Notes: generated from the sequence alone by a model not told the origin. 64,000 nt of DNA from Anaeromyxobacter dehalogenans 2CP-C (GCF_000013385.1 NC_007760.1:3012001-3076000), one strand, 5' to 3'; positions 23,575 through 37,024 are shown, numbered from the stretch's first letter. Translations and numbers: made by a program.

Positions 23575-23982
23575 ATGAAACGCCTCCAGGACTTCACCGT
23601 GGGCGACACCTTCGAAGCGATCCGGGAGGTGGACTCGTACCGGCCGATCTACTACGCGGCGGCCTCCGGCGACTTCAACCCGATCCACATCGACCCGCAG
23701 GTGGGCCGCGCGGCCGGCTACTCCGGCGCCATCCTCCAGGGCATGTGCACCTTCTCGTGGCTGTCGGACGCGTGCGTCGCGTACCTGGGCGATCCGGCGC
23801 GCCTGCGCCGGATCCGGGCCCGCTTCACGAAGCCGGTGCAGGTGGGCGACGTGATCCGGTTCCAGGGCCGGTGCGTCGCGCTCGACGGCCCGCGGATCGC
23901 GCTCGAGCTGGAGGCGACGAACCAGCGCGGCGAGGAGGTCCTGAAGGGCGCGGTGGCCGAGGGCCACCTCGGAGAGGGGTGA
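23575..23982 (+). CDS. MaoC-type (R)-hydratase/dehydratase subunit
   Basis: 135 residues, one hotdog domain. It contains the hydratase 2 motif with catalytic Asp and His, YAAASGDFNPIHIDP (about 30-44), and ends with a strand-rich region. GGGAGGG precedes the ATG. Four bases separate it from the next gene, which encodes a hotdog domain lacking this motif; together they resemble the HadB/HadA heterodimer that dehydrates 3-hydroxyacyl thioesters in mycobacteria, in reversed order. Family known, substrate inferred. Confidence 0.85.
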   Translation: MKRLQDFTVGDTFEAIREVDSYRPIYYAAASGDFNPIHIDPQVGRAAGYSGAILQGMCTFSWLSDACVAYLGDPARLRRIRARFTKPVQVGDVIRFQGRCVALDGPRIALELEATNQRGEEVLKGAVAEGHLGEG

Positions 23983-23986
23983 CCGC

Positions 23987-24463
23987 GTGCCCATCGACCG
24001 CAAGCACCTGGGCCGGCGCTACGGCCCGTACCGCTTCACCGTGGGCCTCGAGCAGATCCGCGACTTCGCCTCCGCGACCGGCGGCGGCGTGCCGGGCCGG
24101 GTCTTCGCGGTGGCGCCGGAGCGCGCCCACGCGTGGACCTGGGACGAGGCCGCGGCCGCCGCCTCGCCGCACGGCGGGCTGGTGGCGCCGCCCACCTTCG
24201 CGGCCGCGTTCGCGATCCAGCCGTTCGCGACCGCCTGCGCGGACCCGGAGCTGGGCGTGAACGTGCTCCGCCTGGTCCACGCCGAGCAGTCCTTCGAGCT
24301 GGAGGCGCCGGTGCGCCCCGGCGACGTGCTCGAGACCGAGGGCGAGATCACCCGGATCCAGGACCGGGGCAGCCTCGACTTCCTCGAGGTCACCACCGAG
24401 ACCCGCAACCAGCGCGGCGAGCGCGTGGTGCGCGGGGTCTGGACCGCGATCATCCGGAACTGA
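23987..24463 (+). CDS. FAS1-like dehydratase subunit (HadA-like hotdog protein)
   Basis: 158 residues from GTG 23987. N-terminal MaoC-like (PF13452 type) hotdog domain: Y-x-FTVGLEQIRDFASATG, then VAPPTFAAAFAIQPF and a LVHAEQSFELEAPVRPGD segment. It lacks the D-x4-H active-site motif present in the preceding MaoC subunit, as expected for the substrate-binding half of a HadAB-type heterodimer. It overlaps nothing but lies four bases downstream, so the two are co-expressed. Confidence 0.82.
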   Translation: MPIDRKHLGRRYGPYRFTVGLEQIRDFASATGGGVPGRVFAVAPERAHAWTWDEAAAAASPHGGLVAPPTFAAAFAIQPFATACADPELGVNVLRLVHAEQSFELEAPVRPGDVLETEGEITRIQDRGSLDFLEVTTETRNQRGERVVRGVWTAIIRN

Positions 24464-24466
24464 CGC

Positions 24467-25219
24467 TCAGGTCGTGATGACCCCGTCCGCGATCAGGTTC
24501 GCGAGGATGCGCGCCGTGTCGAGGCGCGGGAGCCCGGAGAGCGCGAACAGCGCCTCGTAGTCCACGAACCCGTCGATCTGCGCGAGCAGGAACCCGGCCC
24601 GGTGGTCGAGGTTCAGCCACATGATCTCCTCCGGCTTGATGGCGAGCCGGGGGACGCCGCCGAGCGGGCCGAGCTTCGACTCGTACATGGCGATGAGGGT
24701 GGCCTCGTTCTGGCGCAGGTACTCGCGCGCCTCGCGGTGGTCCGGGTCCACCTGCAGGATCTTCTCGATCAGCTCCAGCGACCCGGTGAAGTCGCCCAGC
24801 GCGAACAGCTCGCGGGCGGCCTGCATCCAGACCTCCACGTCGCGGCCGCCGGGGGACTCGCCGGGCGCGGACTTCGCCGGCACCAGCGGGCGGATGTCGG
24901 ACTTCTCCGCCACCGCGTCGAGGTCCAGGCCGCCCTCCGGGTCGAGCTCCAGCTCGATGATCTCCGCCGCCGCGGGCAGCGCGTCCCAGGGCGAGTGCCC
25001 GGGGGCGGCGGCGGGCGGCGCGGCGGGGGCCGGGAGCGGGACCGGCTCGGCCGTGGCGCCGCCGGGCATCCCGCCGCCGAGCAGGGTCAGGTACGAGCGC
25101 GCCTTGGGGTTGCCCGGATCGCGCTCCAGCGCCTGCTGGAACGAGCGCAGCGCCTCCCCCACCCGCCCCGCCACGTAGGCCTTGATGCCGCGGTCGATGA
25201 GCTCGCTCACGTCCGGCAC
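24467..25219 (-). CDS. TPR protein with C-terminal winged-helix-like domain
   Basis: 250 residues from a GTG. Two TPR-like segments (about 10-45 and 125-170) flank a Pro/Ala-rich linker; the C-terminal 60 residues (RAGFLLAQIDGFVDYEAL to LIADGVI) look like a small winged-helix domain often attached to myxobacterial regulatory TPR proteins. It is the third gene of the J-domain/Hsp70 operon, three bases after the Hsp70 stop, and may bind clients or partners of that chaperone. No enzymatic motif. Confidence 0.7.
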   Translation of the reverse strand: MPDVSELIDRGIKAYVAGRVGEALRSFQQALERDPGNPKARSYLTLLGGGMPGGATAEPVPLPAPAAPPAAAPGHSPWDALPAAAEIIELELDPEGGLDLDAVAEKSDIRPLVPAKSAPGESPGGRDVEVWMQAARELFALGDFTGSLELIEKILQVDPDHREAREYLRQNEATLIAMYESKLGPLGGVPRLAIKPEEIMWLNLDHRAGFLLAQIDGFVDYEALFALSGLPRLDTARILANLIADGVITT

Positions 25220-25222
25220 GGC

Positions 25223-27081
<1,859 letters not shown>

Positions 27082-27085
<4 letters not shown>

Positions 27086-28047
27086 CCCAGGAAGCTCCAC
27101 CGCAGCCGCTTCAGCCGCTCGCGCGCCTGCTCCAGCTTCGGGTCCAGCTCCACCGCGCGCTCCAGCGCGCGGCGGGCCTCCTTGCGCGCCCCCAGCGCGT
27201 CGAGCGCCAGCCCCAGCGCCTCGTGCGCGAACCCCGCCGACGGCTGGGCGCGGACCGCCGCCTCGGCCAGCCCGCGCGCCGCCACCGCGTCGCCCGCGGC
27301 GAGCGCCGCCCGGGCGCCGCCCGCGGCCGCGCGCGCGTGGCGGGGGTCGGCCTCGAGCGCCTCGCGGAACGCGGCGAGCGCCCTGGCCGGCGCACCCATG
27401 GCCTCGGCCGCCAGCCCGCGCTCGTAGGCGTCGCCGGCGCGCTGCACCGCCGCCCGCCGCCGCGCCTCGGCCGCGAGCGCGGCCACCTCGGCGTTCTGCG
27501 GGTCCATCCCCTGCGCCAGCACCAGGTCGTTCGCGGCCTGGGCCACCTGCCCGGCCTGCAGGGCTTCCTTCCCCCGCCGCACCAGGTCGGCCACGCGCGC
27601 GGCGCGGGCCACCAGCGGGCTCTGCCGGGCGAGCCGCGCCCGGCGCTCCGCCGACCGGCGCTCGTCCTCGAGCTTGCGGAGCTCCATCCGGGCGAACTCG
27701 TCGGCGGGCGCGGTCTCCCGCGCGTAGGCGGCGCGCCGGGCCTCGTCGCACAGCACGTCGCGCGCCTCGGTGAGGCGCCGGAAGACCTTCTCGAGCCGCG
27801 CGCGGTAGCTGCCCAGCCGCTTCCCCGGGTAGCGGTCCGGGTGGAAGACCTTCACCTTCTCGAGGTACGCGGCGCGCGCGGCCTCCACGGGCGCGCTCCA
27901 GGGCAGGCCCAGGACGTCCCAGTGCGTCCAGCGCGGCAGGCTCCCCTCGGCGAACAGGATCTCGCGGCGCCGCTCGGCGTCGAGGTCCACGTCCTCCTGG
28001 AGATCCGCCGGATCGAACGCGAAGCCGCTGTATCGATCCACGCTCAA
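27082..28047 (-). CDS. J-domain protein with TPR-like tail
   Basis: 321 residues from a TTG at 28047 (a GTG six bases further in is the alternative); GGGGGG lies at the right distance from the TTG. The J-domain is at about 40-112, with WDVLGLPWSAP, the HPD tripeptide in KVFHPDRYPG, and the helix IV region VLCDEARRAAYA. The rest is helical repeats (about 150-315) of TPR type. HPD indicates it stimulates an Hsp70 ATPase, most likely the next gene's product, with which it overlaps by four bases. Confidence 0.88.
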
Positions 28048-28080
28048 CCGTTTCCCCCCGCCCGACCTCGGCGGCCCCGA

Positions 28081-28109
28081 GATTAACGACCGGGACCGCA
28101 GGGGGTCAA
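28081..28109 (-). promoter_or_regulatory. promoter of the J-domain/Hsp70/TPR operon
   Basis: On the minus strand TTGACC (28109-28104) and TTAATC (28086-28081) are separated by 17 bases, with the start codon about 27 bases beyond the predicted transcription start. Confidence 0.6.
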
Positions 28110-28136
28110 ATCCGCTCCGGCGCGCGCGCCCGCCCC

Positions 28137-28165
28137 ACGGGCCCCGGACACGCGCCGGGGCCCGT
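28137..28165 (-). terminator. hairpin terminator of argD-argF
   Basis: An uninterrupted 11-bp stem (ACGGGCCCCGG, 28137-28147, with CCGGGGCCCGT, 28155-28165) and a 7-base loop, 12 bases after the argF stop. There is no T tract. Confidence 0.6.
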
Positions 28166-28177
28166 CCGGGCGGCCAG

Positions 28178-29107
28178 TCACCGGCCGGCGAGCAGCAGCT
28201 CGAGCAGCGCCTTCTGGGCGTGCAGCCGGTTCTCGGCCTCGTCGAAGACCGCCGACTGCGGCCCCTCCAGGACCTCGTCGGTGATCTCCTCGCCGCGGTG
28301 CGCGGGGAGGCAGTGGAGCACCACGGCGTTCGGCCGCGCCTGGGCCATGAGCGCCCGGTCCACGATGAACCCCTCGAAGCGGCGGCGGCGCTCCTCCGCC
28401 TCCTCCTCCTGGCCCATGCTGGCCCAGACGTCGGTGTTCACCACGTGCGCGCCCGCCACCGCCTCGGCCGGCGAGCGGAAGACCTTCGCGCGTCCGGCGG
28501 CCCGGGCGAGCAGCGCCGGGTCCGGATCGTAGCCCGCCGGGCAGGCGAGGTGCAGCTCGAACCCGAGCAGCACGCATGCCTCGAGCCAGCTGTTCGCCAT
28601 GTTGTTGCCGTCGCCCACCCACGCCACGCGCAGGCCGGGCTTGGTGAGCGCGTCCGAGCCGAAGCGCTCGGTGACCGTGAGCAGGTCGGCCAGCACCTGG
28701 CACGGGTGCGAGGCGTCGGTGAGCGCGTTCACCACCGGCACGCCGGCGTAGCGCGCCATCTCCTCGATCTTGTCGTGCCCGTAGGTGCGCACCACCAGGC
28801 AGTCCAGGTAGCGCGACAGCACGCGGGCGGTGTCGCGGATGGGCTCGCCGCGCCCGAGCTGCGTGTCCCGCGGCGAGAGCATGATCGCGCCCGCGCCGAG
28901 CTGGTTCGCCGCCACCTCGAACGACACGCGGGTGCGGGTGGAGGCCTTCTCGAACACCAGGCCGACCGTGCGCCGCTCCAGCGGGCGCGGGCCGCTCTTG
29001 CCGAGGAGCTTCCACTCCGCGGCGCGCTCCACCAGCTCGAGCAGCTCCGAGCGGTCCAGGTCGGTGATGCGGAGGAAGTCGCGCTTCTCGCGAGGCGAGG
29101 TGGCCAT
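28178..29107 (-). CDS. argF: ornithine carbamoyltransferase
   Basis: 309 residues. Cytoplasmic enzyme of arginine synthesis making citrulline from ornithine and carbamoyl phosphate. The carbamoyl-phosphate loop STRTRVSFE, HPCQVLADLLT, the ornithine-binding D-x-W-x-SMG (DVWASMG) and HCLPAHRG are all present. The ATG at 29107 has a GAGGA site. Preceded by argD 12 bases upstream, so both are one operon. The usual pathway neighbours argB, argC and argG are not in the window. Confidence 0.96.
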   Translation of the reverse strand: MATSPREKRDFLRITDLDRSELLELVERAAEWKLLGKSGPRPLERRTVGLVFEKASTRTRVSFEVAANQLGAGAIMLSPRDTQLGRGEPIRDTARVLSRYLDCLVVRTYGHDKIEEMARYAGVPVVNALTDASHPCQVLADLLTVTERFGSDALTKPGLRVAWVGDGNNMANSWLEACVLLGFELHLACPAGYDPDPALLARAAGRAKVFRSPAEAVAGAHVVNTDVWASMGQEEEAEERRRRFEGFIVDRALMAQARPNAVVLHCLPAHRGEEITDEVLEGPQSAVFDEAENRLHAQKALLELLLAGR

Positions 29108-29119
29108 CGGGGTCCTCTC

Positions 29120-30325
29120 TCAGGGCTTCGCGGGCGCCGCCGCCAGGGCCGCGCCGAGCCGCTCCACGGCCAGGTCGGCCTCGGCGGCGGTCAGGTTGAG
29201 CGGCGGGGCCAGGCGCAGCACGTCCTCGCCGATGGCGTTCACGAGCAGGCCGCGCGCGCGGGCGGCCTTCATCACCTCGGCGGCCGCCACGCCCTGCACG
29301 ACGACCCCGAGCAGCATGCCCCGGCCGCGGACCCGGGCCACCCGGCCGCCGGAGGCGAGCCGCTCCAGGCCGGCGCGGAGCCGCGCCGCGACCTCGCGCG
29401 AGCGCTCCAGCACGCCGCCCCGCAGCTCGGCGAGCACCGCCAGCGCCACCGCGCAGGCGAGCGGGTTGCCGCCGTAGGTGGTGCCGTGGCTGCCCGGGGT
29501 GAGGTGCTGGCCGACTTCCTCGGTCGCGAGCATCGCGCCGATGGGGAACCCGCCGCCGAGCGCCTTCGCGCTCGACATGAGGTCGGGGGTGATCCCCTCC
29601 CACTCGTGCGCCCAGAACTTCCCGGTGCGACCCATGCCGGTCTGCACCTCGTCGAGGCACAGCAGCACGCCCTTCTTCCGCGTCAGCTCGCGCACCGCGC
29701 GCAGGTAGCCCTCCGGCGGCGGGACCACGCCGGACTCGCCCATGATCGGCTCGACCATGAACGCGGCCACGGTGTCGTCGAGCGCCGCCTCGAGCGCGGC
29801 GAGGTCGCCGTACTTCACGTGGCGGACGCCGGGGACCAGCGGCGCGAAGCCCGCCTGGTACTTCGGCTGGCCGCCCACGGTGACGGTGAAGAGCGACCGG
29901 CCGTGGAACGAGTCGTCGCAGGAGACGATCACGTTCCGCTCCGGGTGGCCGCGGTCGTGGTGGTACTTGCGCGCGAGCTTCAGCACCGCCTCGTTCGCCT
30001 CGCCGCCGCTGTTGCAGAAGAACGCGCGCGACGCCCAGGGCGTCACCGCCAGCAGCGCCTCGGCGAGCTCGACCTGGCGCGGGATGTAGTAGTGGTTCGA
30101 GACGTGCCAGACGGTGCGGGCCTGCTCCTCGAGCGCCTTCACCAGCGCCGGGTGGCAGTGGCCGAGCGCGTCCACCGCCACGCCGCCGAGGAAGTCGAGG
30201 TACTCGTTGCCGTCCGCGTCCCAGACGCGGACGCCCTCGCCGCGCGCGATGGCCACCGGCTGCTGCCGGTAGTTGGGCGTGAGCACCTTCTGCGCGCGCT
30301 CGGCGATCGACTCGTTGCGTGTCAT
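29120..30325 (-). CDS. argD: acetylornithine aminotransferase
   Basis: 401 residues, class III PLP aminotransferase that converts N-acetylglutamate semialdehyde to acetylornithine. The PLP lysine lies in SSAKALGGGFPIGAM (about residues 249-263), with FCNSGGEANEA and HGTTYGGNPLAC as cofactor- and substrate-loop signatures. Succinyl-diaminopimelate or GABA transamination is a possible side activity of the family, but argF downstream supports arginine. There is no Shine-Dalgarno before the ATG; an extended -10-like TGC-TATAAG sits six bases upstream. Confidence 0.94.
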   Translation of the reverse strand: MTRNESIAERAQKVLTPNYRQQPVAIARGEGVRVWDADGNEYLDFLGGVAVDALGHCHPALVKALEEQARTVWHVSNHYYIPRQVELAEALLAVTPWASRAFFCNSGGEANEAVLKLARKYHHDRGHPERNVIVSCDDSFHGRSLFTVTVGGQPKYQAGFAPLVPGVRHVKYGDLAALEAALDDTVAAFMVEPIMGESGVVPPPEGYLRAVRELTRKKGVLLCLDEVQTGMGRTGKFWAHEWEGITPDLMSSAKALGGGFPIGAMLATEEVGQHLTPGSHGTTYGGNPLACAVALAVLAELRGGVLERSREVAARLRAGLERLASGGRVARVRGRGMLLGVVVQGVAAAEVMKAARARGLLVNAIGEDVLRLAPPLNLTAAEADLAVERLGAALAAAPAKP

Positions 30326-30331
30326 TCCGCG

Positions 30332-30340
30332 CTTATAGCA
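30332..30340 (-). promoter_or_regulatory. extended -10 element directly before argD
   Basis: TGC-TATAAG on the minus strand ends six bases before the argD ATG, which would place transcription initiation at or next to the start codon. No -35 box is evident. Confidence 0.4.
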
Positions 30341-30381
30341 GCCGGGCGGCGGAGAGTTCCAGATCCGCGAGCGCCCGCGCC

Positions 30382-31823
<1,442 letters not shown>

Positions 31824-31824
<1 letters not shown>

Positions 31825-32369
31825 CACAGCTCCTCGATGGTGAGGTTGCCGTTCGTGTAGATGCAGATCTCGGCGGCGAGCTTCATGGCCTCCTCGGCCA
31901 CCCGGCGCGCGTCGAGCGAGGAGTGGGCGAGCAGCGCGCGCGCCGCGGCGAGCGCGTAGGGACCGCCGGAGCCGATCGCCACCGCCGCGCCGTTCGCCAC
32001 CGGGTCCGGCTCGATGACGTCGCCCGCGCCGGACAGCACCAGCACGTGCTCGCGGTCGGCCACCACCAGCAGCGCCTCCAGCCGGCGCAGCATCCGGTCG
32101 GTGCGCCACTGCTTCGCGAGCTCCACCGCGGCCCGCGGCAGCGAGCGCGCGTGCTCCTTCAGCTTCTTCTCGAACAGCTCGAAGAGCTGGAACGCGTCGG
32201 CGGTCGCGCCGGCGAACCCCGCCACCACCTGACCCTCGCCCAGCCGCCGGACCTTGCGGGCGGTGGCCTTCATGACGGTCTTGTCCAGGGTGACCTGGCC
32301 GTCGCCGGCGATCACCACCCTGCCCTCGCGGCGCACGCAGAGGACGGTCGTTCCGTGCATGGGGCGCAT
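31824..32369 (-). CDS. hslV: ATP-dependent protease peptidase subunit HslV
   Basis: 181 residues as drawn from the ATG at 32369; the second ATG (32360, MHGTT) is an equally good or better start by family comparison. Proteasome-beta-like threonine peptidase: the nucleophile is the first Thr of GTTVLCVRR after N-terminal trimming, with the catalytic region [17 protein letters not shown] and [14 protein letters not shown]. Forms the HslVU protease with the next gene. xerC lies 77 bases upstream, the order known from Firmicutes. Confidence 0.95.
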
Positions 32370-32446
32370 GTCCGAGAGGTAGCGCGGCCGCGGCCGGGGG
32401 GCAACGATTCACGGCGGCCCGCCCCGCGCCCTCGCCCGTCCCCGCG

Positions 32447-33475
32447 TCAGCGCGCGCCGCGGCCGCCCCTGGCGCTGCGGCCGGGCGCCGCGCCGCGAGC
32501 GCCGCCTTCCGGGTCGGCGCCCCCCGCGCCGCCCGCGGCGCCCGCGTGCGCGCGCGGATGGGCCGCGTCGTAGACCGCCGCGAGCCGCTTCCAGTCGAGG
32601 TGCGTGTAGCGCTGCGTGGTGGAGAGCGAGGCGTGCCCGAGCAGCTCCTGGATGCCGCGCAGGTCGGCGCCGTTGCCGAGCAGGTGCGTGGCGAAGCAGT
32701 GGCGCAGCACGTGCGGGTGCACGTGGCGCGGCAGGCCGGAGGCGAGCACCCAGCCGTCCAGGCGGCGCGCCACCGACCGGCTGGTGAGACGGCCGCCGCG
32801 GAAGTTCAGGAACACCGCCTCCGCGGCGCCGGCGTGGTCCGGCCCCGCGGCCAGCACCGGGCGGGCGCCGTCCAGGTAGCGCCGGAGCGCCTCCGCGGCC
32901 GGGGCGCCGAACGGCACGATGCGCTCCTTGTTCCGCTTGCCGAGCACGCGCACCAGCCCGCCGGCGAGATCGAGGTCCTCGAGGTCGAGCCCGGTCAGCT
33001 CGGAGACGCGCAGCCCGCTCCCGTACAGCAGCTCCAGGAACGCGCGGTCGCGCAGCGCGAGCGGCGCCTCGCCGGCGGCGTCCGGCGTCTCCACCAGCGC
33101 CGCGACCTCCTCCTCGGGCAGCACCTCCGGCAGGCGCTTCGGCCGCTTCGGGCTGGCGACCGCGCGGGCGGGGTTCCCGGGCGCCAGCCCCTCGCGCACC
33201 AGGAAGCGGTACAGCGAGCGCAGCGCGGAGAGCTTGCGGCCGAGGCTCACCGCCCCGGCGGCGCCGGCCTGCCGCGCCAGGAAGCCGCGCACCAGCGCGG
33301 GCGAGGACGGCACGAGCGGCTGGCCCTGGTCGGCGAGGTAGGCCGCGTACTGGGCCAGGTCCACCTGGTACGCCTTGCGCGTGTGCGGGGACGCCCGCTT
33401 CTCCGAGGCGAGGTACGCGTCGAAGCGCCGGAGCTCCTCCGGCAGCTCGGTGGGGGCGGCCGCGTCGGGGGTCAT
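32447..33475 (-). CDS. xerC: tyrosine recombinase XerC
   Basis: 342 residues. N-terminal SAM-like core-binding domain (about 15-105) and a C-terminal catalytic domain with the full set: Arg in [10 protein letters not shown], Lys in [12 protein letters not shown]-x-x-R in [14 protein letters not shown], His in [11 protein letters not shown] and the nucleophile Tyr in QRYTHLD. Resolves chromosome dimers at dif. About 35 Gly/Ala/Arg-rich residues extend beyond the normal C-terminus. Genomic order with hslVU and trmFO/topA, not phage genes, identifies it as housekeeping. Confidence 0.93.
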   Translation of the reverse strand: MTPDAAAPTELPEELRRFDAYLASEKRASPHTRKAYQVDLAQYAAYLADQGQPLVPSSPALVRGFLARQAGAAGAVSLGRKLSALRSLYRFLVREGLAPGNPARAVASPKRPKRLPEVLPEEEVAALVETPDAAGEAPLALRDRAFLELLYGSGLRVSELTGLDLEDLDLAGGLVRVLGKRNKERIVPFGAPAAEALRRYLDGARPVLAAGPDHAGAAEAVFLNFRGGRLTSRSVARRLDGWVLASGLPRHVHPHVLRHCFATHLLGNGADLRGIQELLGHASLSTTQRYTHLDWKRLAAVYDAAHPRAHAGAAGGAGGADPEGGARGAAPGRSARGGRGAR

Positions 33476-33525
33476 CGGGGATCGCGTACCACCGCGCCGC
33501 CGGGCGCGATAGTTCCTGGCGGAGG

Positions 33526-35115
33526 CTAGGGCGGCAGCTCGGCCACGTAGGCGCCCTGGCGCTTCTCGTGGAGGACGGCGTACGCCAGGCGGCGCGAGTC
33601 CGGGCCTAGGAACTGGGCCGAGCCGGGCAGCACGTAGGTGTCCACCCGCGTCAGCTTCCCGTCCTTCCAGACGCCCACGTCGAGCGCGTCGCGGTCCATG
33701 CGCTGCCAGGTGACCAGCAGCCGCCCGGGGTCGCGCGGGTCGTACTCGAAGCTCTTCGCCCCGTCCACCACCCGCTCCGGCTTCGCGCCGGCGGCGAGCC
33801 CCTCGGCCGGGACGCGCTCCACGTCGCAGCCCTCTCCGTTCCGGACGCAGCGGGTCCGGTAGTAGAGCCAGCGCGCGTCCGGCGAGAAGGAGAAGCCGAA
33901 CGCGCCCTGCGCCACCTGCACCGCGGCGGTGCCCGGGGGGGCGTCGAGCTGCGCGAGCATCAGGTCCACCGAGTACCCGCCGCGCGTGGTGTGCTGCAGG
34001 AACGCGAGGCGCTTGCCGTCGGCGGAGAGCTCGAGGTCGGTCACGTTGGCGCCGTAGGTGCGCGAGGGCAGGTCGAGCCCGCCCGCGCCGGCGGTGCCGG
34101 AGCGGACCCGGGCGTCGAAGCGCTCCAGCCAGGCGAGCCGCGGCGCCCGCTGCGCCCAGCGCAGCTCGCCCACGTCGCGCGCGAGCACCGCGTCGCCGGG
34201 CTTCGCCGCCAGGACCAGGTGCAGGTCGCCCTGCTTCCCGGGGGTCGCGTCCGCCAGGAACGCGAGGGCGCGGCCGTCGCGGGAGAACGCGAACGCCTGC
34301 ACGTCCTTGCCGAGCACCGCCTGGCGCGGGCCGGCCAGGTGGAGCGCGTAGCCGCCCCCGTCCTGCACGGTGTACGCGTACGCGCCGCCCGGCGCGAGCG
34401 CGTAGTCGCCGCTCCGCTCCGCCACGCGGCGCGCCCGCCCGTCCGCCCCGACCACCGACAGCGCCGCGCCGGCCGAGGCGCCCTGGCGCACCAGCAGCGC
34501 CGGCCCGTCCCCGCCGCCCCAGCCCGGCCCGGCCTCGAGCGAGCCCACCCGGTCCAGCCCCGCCACCGGCTCGGGCTCGCCGCCGCCGCGCGACACGAGC
34601 AGCCGGCCGTCGGCGACGAACAGCAGGTCCTCGGTCCCGGGGGCGAACCCGGCGAACGACACCGCCGTCCCGAGCGTCCGCGGCGCGCCGCCCGCCCGCG
34701 CCACCACCAGCGTGCCGCGCGCGGTCGGGTAGTCGTAGTCGCCGAGCGCCGCGAGCGTCGCGCCGGCCGGGCTCCAGAGCAGGCCGTGCGGGAGCGTGGT
34801 GACCGCGCCCGCCACCCGGCGCGCCTCCCCGCCCGCGCTCGGCACCAGCCGCAGGTCGCAGCTCGCGGTGCGCGGCGGCAGGAACTGCCCGCGCGCCTCG
34901 TTGCAGCCCTCGAGCACCGCCAGCCAGGCGCCGTCGGCCGAGGCCTTCACGGCGCGCACCGGGCCGCGCAGCAGGGCGCGCCCCGCCGCGCCGCCGGCGG
35001 CGGACTCCGGCTCCTTCCTCGCGCTGCAGGACGCGGCGGCGAGCGCGAGCGCCAGCGCGGCGGCGCCGGTCAGCCCGCGGCGGGGACGGCGGGGGGTGGT
35101 GCGGTGTCGATCCAC
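33526..35115 (-). CDS. lipoprotein with beta-propeller (WD40/TolB-like) repeats
   Basis: 529 residues from a GTG at 35115 that overlaps the end of trmFO by 46 bases. The signal peptide ends ALAAASC, so it is predicted to be lipid-anchored. The mature part has repeats of the type S-x-DG-(K/R)-x-LAFL, for example [22 protein letters not shown] and SPDARWLYY, typical of PD40/TolB propellers. Periplasmic protein-protein interaction role likely; no enzymatic residues seen. Other starts would remove the signal peptide. Confidence 0.75.
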   Translation of the reverse strand: MDRHRTTPRRPRRGLTGAAALALALAAASCSARKEPESAAGGAAGRALLRGPVRAVKASADGAWLAVLEGCNEARGQFLPPRTASCDLRLVPSAGGEARRVAGAVTTLPHGLLWSPAGATLAALGDYDYPTARGTLVVARAGGAPRTLGTAVSFAGFAPGTEDLLFVADGRLLVSRGGGEPEPVAGLDRVGSLEAGPGWGGGDGPALLVRQGASAGAALSVVGADGRARRVAERSGDYALAPGGAYAYTVQDGGGYALHLAGPRQAVLGKDVQAFAFSRDGRALAFLADATPGKQGDLHLVLAAKPGDAVLARDVGELRWAQRAPRLAWLERFDARVRSGTAGAGGLDLPSRTYGANVTDLELSADGKRLAFLQHTTRGGYSVDLMLAQLDAPPGTAAVQVAQGAFGFSFSPDARWLYYRTRCVRNGEGCDVERVPAEGLAAGAKPERVVDGAKSFEYDPRDPGRLLVTWQRMDRDALDVGVWKDGKLTRVDTYVLPGSAQFLGPDSRRLAYAVLHEKRQGAYVAELPP

Positions 35116-36422
35116 GGTGCCAGCTCCTTGCGCGCCCGCTCCACGTGGGCCTCCTTGCGGCCGGCCTTGCCGCGGTGGCGCCCGGTGAGCGGGGGGAACA
35201 GCGCGAAGACCACGTTGCTCGGCTGGTAATCGTACCCCGGCGGATGCGCCTCGCCGGTGAGATGTCGATGGAGGGCGCCCAGGGCGGTCGCCGCGGGGGG
35301 CGGCCGGAAGGCCCGCTCCGCCAGCCGGTCCAGCACCGCCCGCGCCGCCATCAGCCCGCAGGCGGCCGACTCCACGTACCCCTCCACGCCGGTGATCTGC
35401 CCGGCCAGGAACAGGTGCGGGGCGGCGCGCACCGACAGGTCCGGCGCGAGGACGCGGGGCGCGTCCACGAACGTGTTGCGGTGGATCTGGCCGAGCCGGA
35501 CGAACTCGGCGTTCGCGAGGCCGGGGAGGAACGCGCGGAAGATGCGGCGCTGCTCCGGCCAGGTGAGGCGCGTCTGGAAGCCCACCAGGTTCCAGGCGGT
35601 GCCCTCGACGTCCTCGCGGCGGAGCTGCACCACCGCGTGCGGCCAGCGCCCGGTGCGCGGGTCCTCGAGCCCCACCGGCTTGAGCGGTCCGTGGGCGAGG
35701 ACCTCCGTCCCGCGCTCCGCCATGACCTCGATCGGCAGGCAGCCCTCGAAGTACCGCGGCTCCTCGAAGCCGTGCGCGGGCACCTTCTCGCCCTGGAGCA
35801 GCGCGTCCACGAACGCGTGGTACTGCGCCTCGTCGAGCGGCAGGTTCAGGTAGTCGTCGCCGCTCCCCTTGCCGTAGCGGGAGCGCGCGTACGCGATGCT
35901 CCGGTCGATCGACTCCGCCGCCACGATGGGCGCGATGGCGTCGTAGAAGTGCAGGCGCCCGCCGGTGGCCTCGGCGAGGCGCGCCGCCAGCGCGTCGCCG
36001 GTGAGCGGCCCCGTGGCGATCACGGCGAGCGCGGGGGGCGGCGGCAGGTCCTCCACCTCGCGGTGGACGATTCGCACGCCGGGGTGGCCCGAGAGCCGCG
36101 CCGTGACCGCCTCGCTGAACCGCTCGCGGTCCACCGCGAGCGCGTCGCCGGCGGGCACGCGCGTCGCGTCCGCGCAGCCGAGCACGAGGCTCCCGAGGCG
36201 GCGCAGCTCCTCGTGGAGCAGGCCGACGGCGTTCTGCGGGTTGTCGGAGCGGAGCGAGTTGGAGCACACCAGCTCGGCCAGGCCGGGCAGGACGTGCGCC
36301 GGCGAGCGGCGCTCCGGCTTCATCTCGACGAGCTCGACGGCCACGCCCGCGCGCGCGAGCTGCCACGCCGCCTCGCTCCCCGCCAGGCCTCCCCCGATCA
36401 CGGTCACCCGCGTGTCGCCCAT
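35070..36422 (-). CDS. trmFO: tRNA uridine(54) C5-methyltransferase, folate-dependent (TrmFO)
   Basis: 450 residues. FAD- and methylene-THF-dependent enzyme that makes ribothymidine 54 in tRNA. FAD fold [14 protein letters not shown] (about 10-23), a CSNSLRSD segment and the catalytic cysteine in [15 protein letters not shown]; the C-terminal GLLAGQ-like element appears as [13 protein letters not shown]. Its 3' end overlaps the following lipoprotein gene. Found between topA and xerC, as in Firmicutes. Confidence 0.95.
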   Translation of the reverse strand: MGDTRVTVIGGGLAGSEAAWQLARAGVAVELVEMKPERRSPAHVLPGLAELVCSNSLRSDNPQNAVGLLHEELRRLGSLVLGCADATRVPAGDALAVDRERFSEAVTARLSGHPGVRIVHREVEDLPPPPALAVIATGPLTGDALAARLAEATGGRLHFYDAIAPIVAAESIDRSIAYARSRYGKGSGDDYLNLPLDEAQYHAFVDALLQGEKVPAHGFEEPRYFEGCLPIEVMAERGTEVLAHGPLKPVGLEDPRTGRWPHAVVQLRREDVEGTAWNLVGFQTRLTWPEQRRIFRAFLPGLANAEFVRLGQIHRNTFVDAPRVLAPDLSVRAAPHLFLAGQITGVEGYVESAACGLMAARAVLDRLAERAFRPPPAATALGALHRHLTGEAHPPGYDYQPSNVVFALFPPLTGRHRGKAGRKEAHVERARKELAPWIDTAPPPAVPAAG

Positions 36423-36625
36423 GCGCCCCTTCCGTCTCCGCCGCGCCCCGGCCGGTCGCCCGCCCTGCAGGCGCTCCCCGTCGCCTCGTCCGGCCGACCG
36501 TCCTGGCCGCGCGCCCGGAGGGTGCGCAACGTCACGAGGAGCGCGCACGGCCCGGGACGGCGGCGGCGGAGGGGATGGCCGGGCCGGGCGCGCTCCATCT
36601 ATCCCCGCTGCGAAAGGAACGCAAC

Positions 36626-37009
36626 GTGAGCGACAAGGACCTTGGGCCGCTGCGGGCCGAGCTGCTCCGGCGGCGCCGCACGCTCCTCGAGACCTCGCGC
36701 CGCGCGAGCGCCGAGCTCGACGCGCTGCGGGCGGCGGACCGCGATCCCGAGTTCGAGGAGGGCGCGCAGGCCGAGCACGAGCAGTACACGCTGGCGCGCC
36801 TCGGCGAGAACCAGCGCCGCGAGCTCGTGCTGATCGACGCCGCCCTCGCGCGCGTGGACGCCGGGGAGTACGGCATCTGCCGCGACTGCGAGCAGGACAT
36901 CGACCCGCGCCGCCTCGCCGCCCTGCCCTACGCGCTGCTCTGCACCGAGTGCGCGCAGCGCCGCGAGCGGGCGCAGTACGCGCTCCAGGGCGAGCCGCCC
37001 ACGATGTAG
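36626..37009 (+). CDS. DksA/TraR-type zinc-finger protein
   Basis: 127 residues from a GTG with AAGGA at the right spacing. Helical coiled coil (about 5-75) followed by a four-cysteine zinc finger, CRDC (about 90-93) and CTEC (about 111-114). It matches the DksA/TraR family that binds RNA polymerase; the coiled-coil tip has acidic residues (D, E) but not the exact DxxDxA of E. coli DksA. It may be a regulatory paralogue. It converges with topA across a strong hairpin. Confidence 0.88.
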   Translation: MSDKDLGPLRAELLRRRRTLLETSRRASAELDALRAADRDPEFEEGAQAEHEQYTLARLGENQRRELVLIDAALARVDAGEYGICRDCEQDIDPRRLAALPYALLCTECAQRRERAQYALQGEPPTM

Positions 37010-37024
37010 CCCGGGTGCGCCGGA

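Noticed and set aside
32447-33475. XerC-type recombinase as a phage or integron integrase
   Set aside because: Position next to hslVU and trmFO/topA and absence of att repeats or cassettes.
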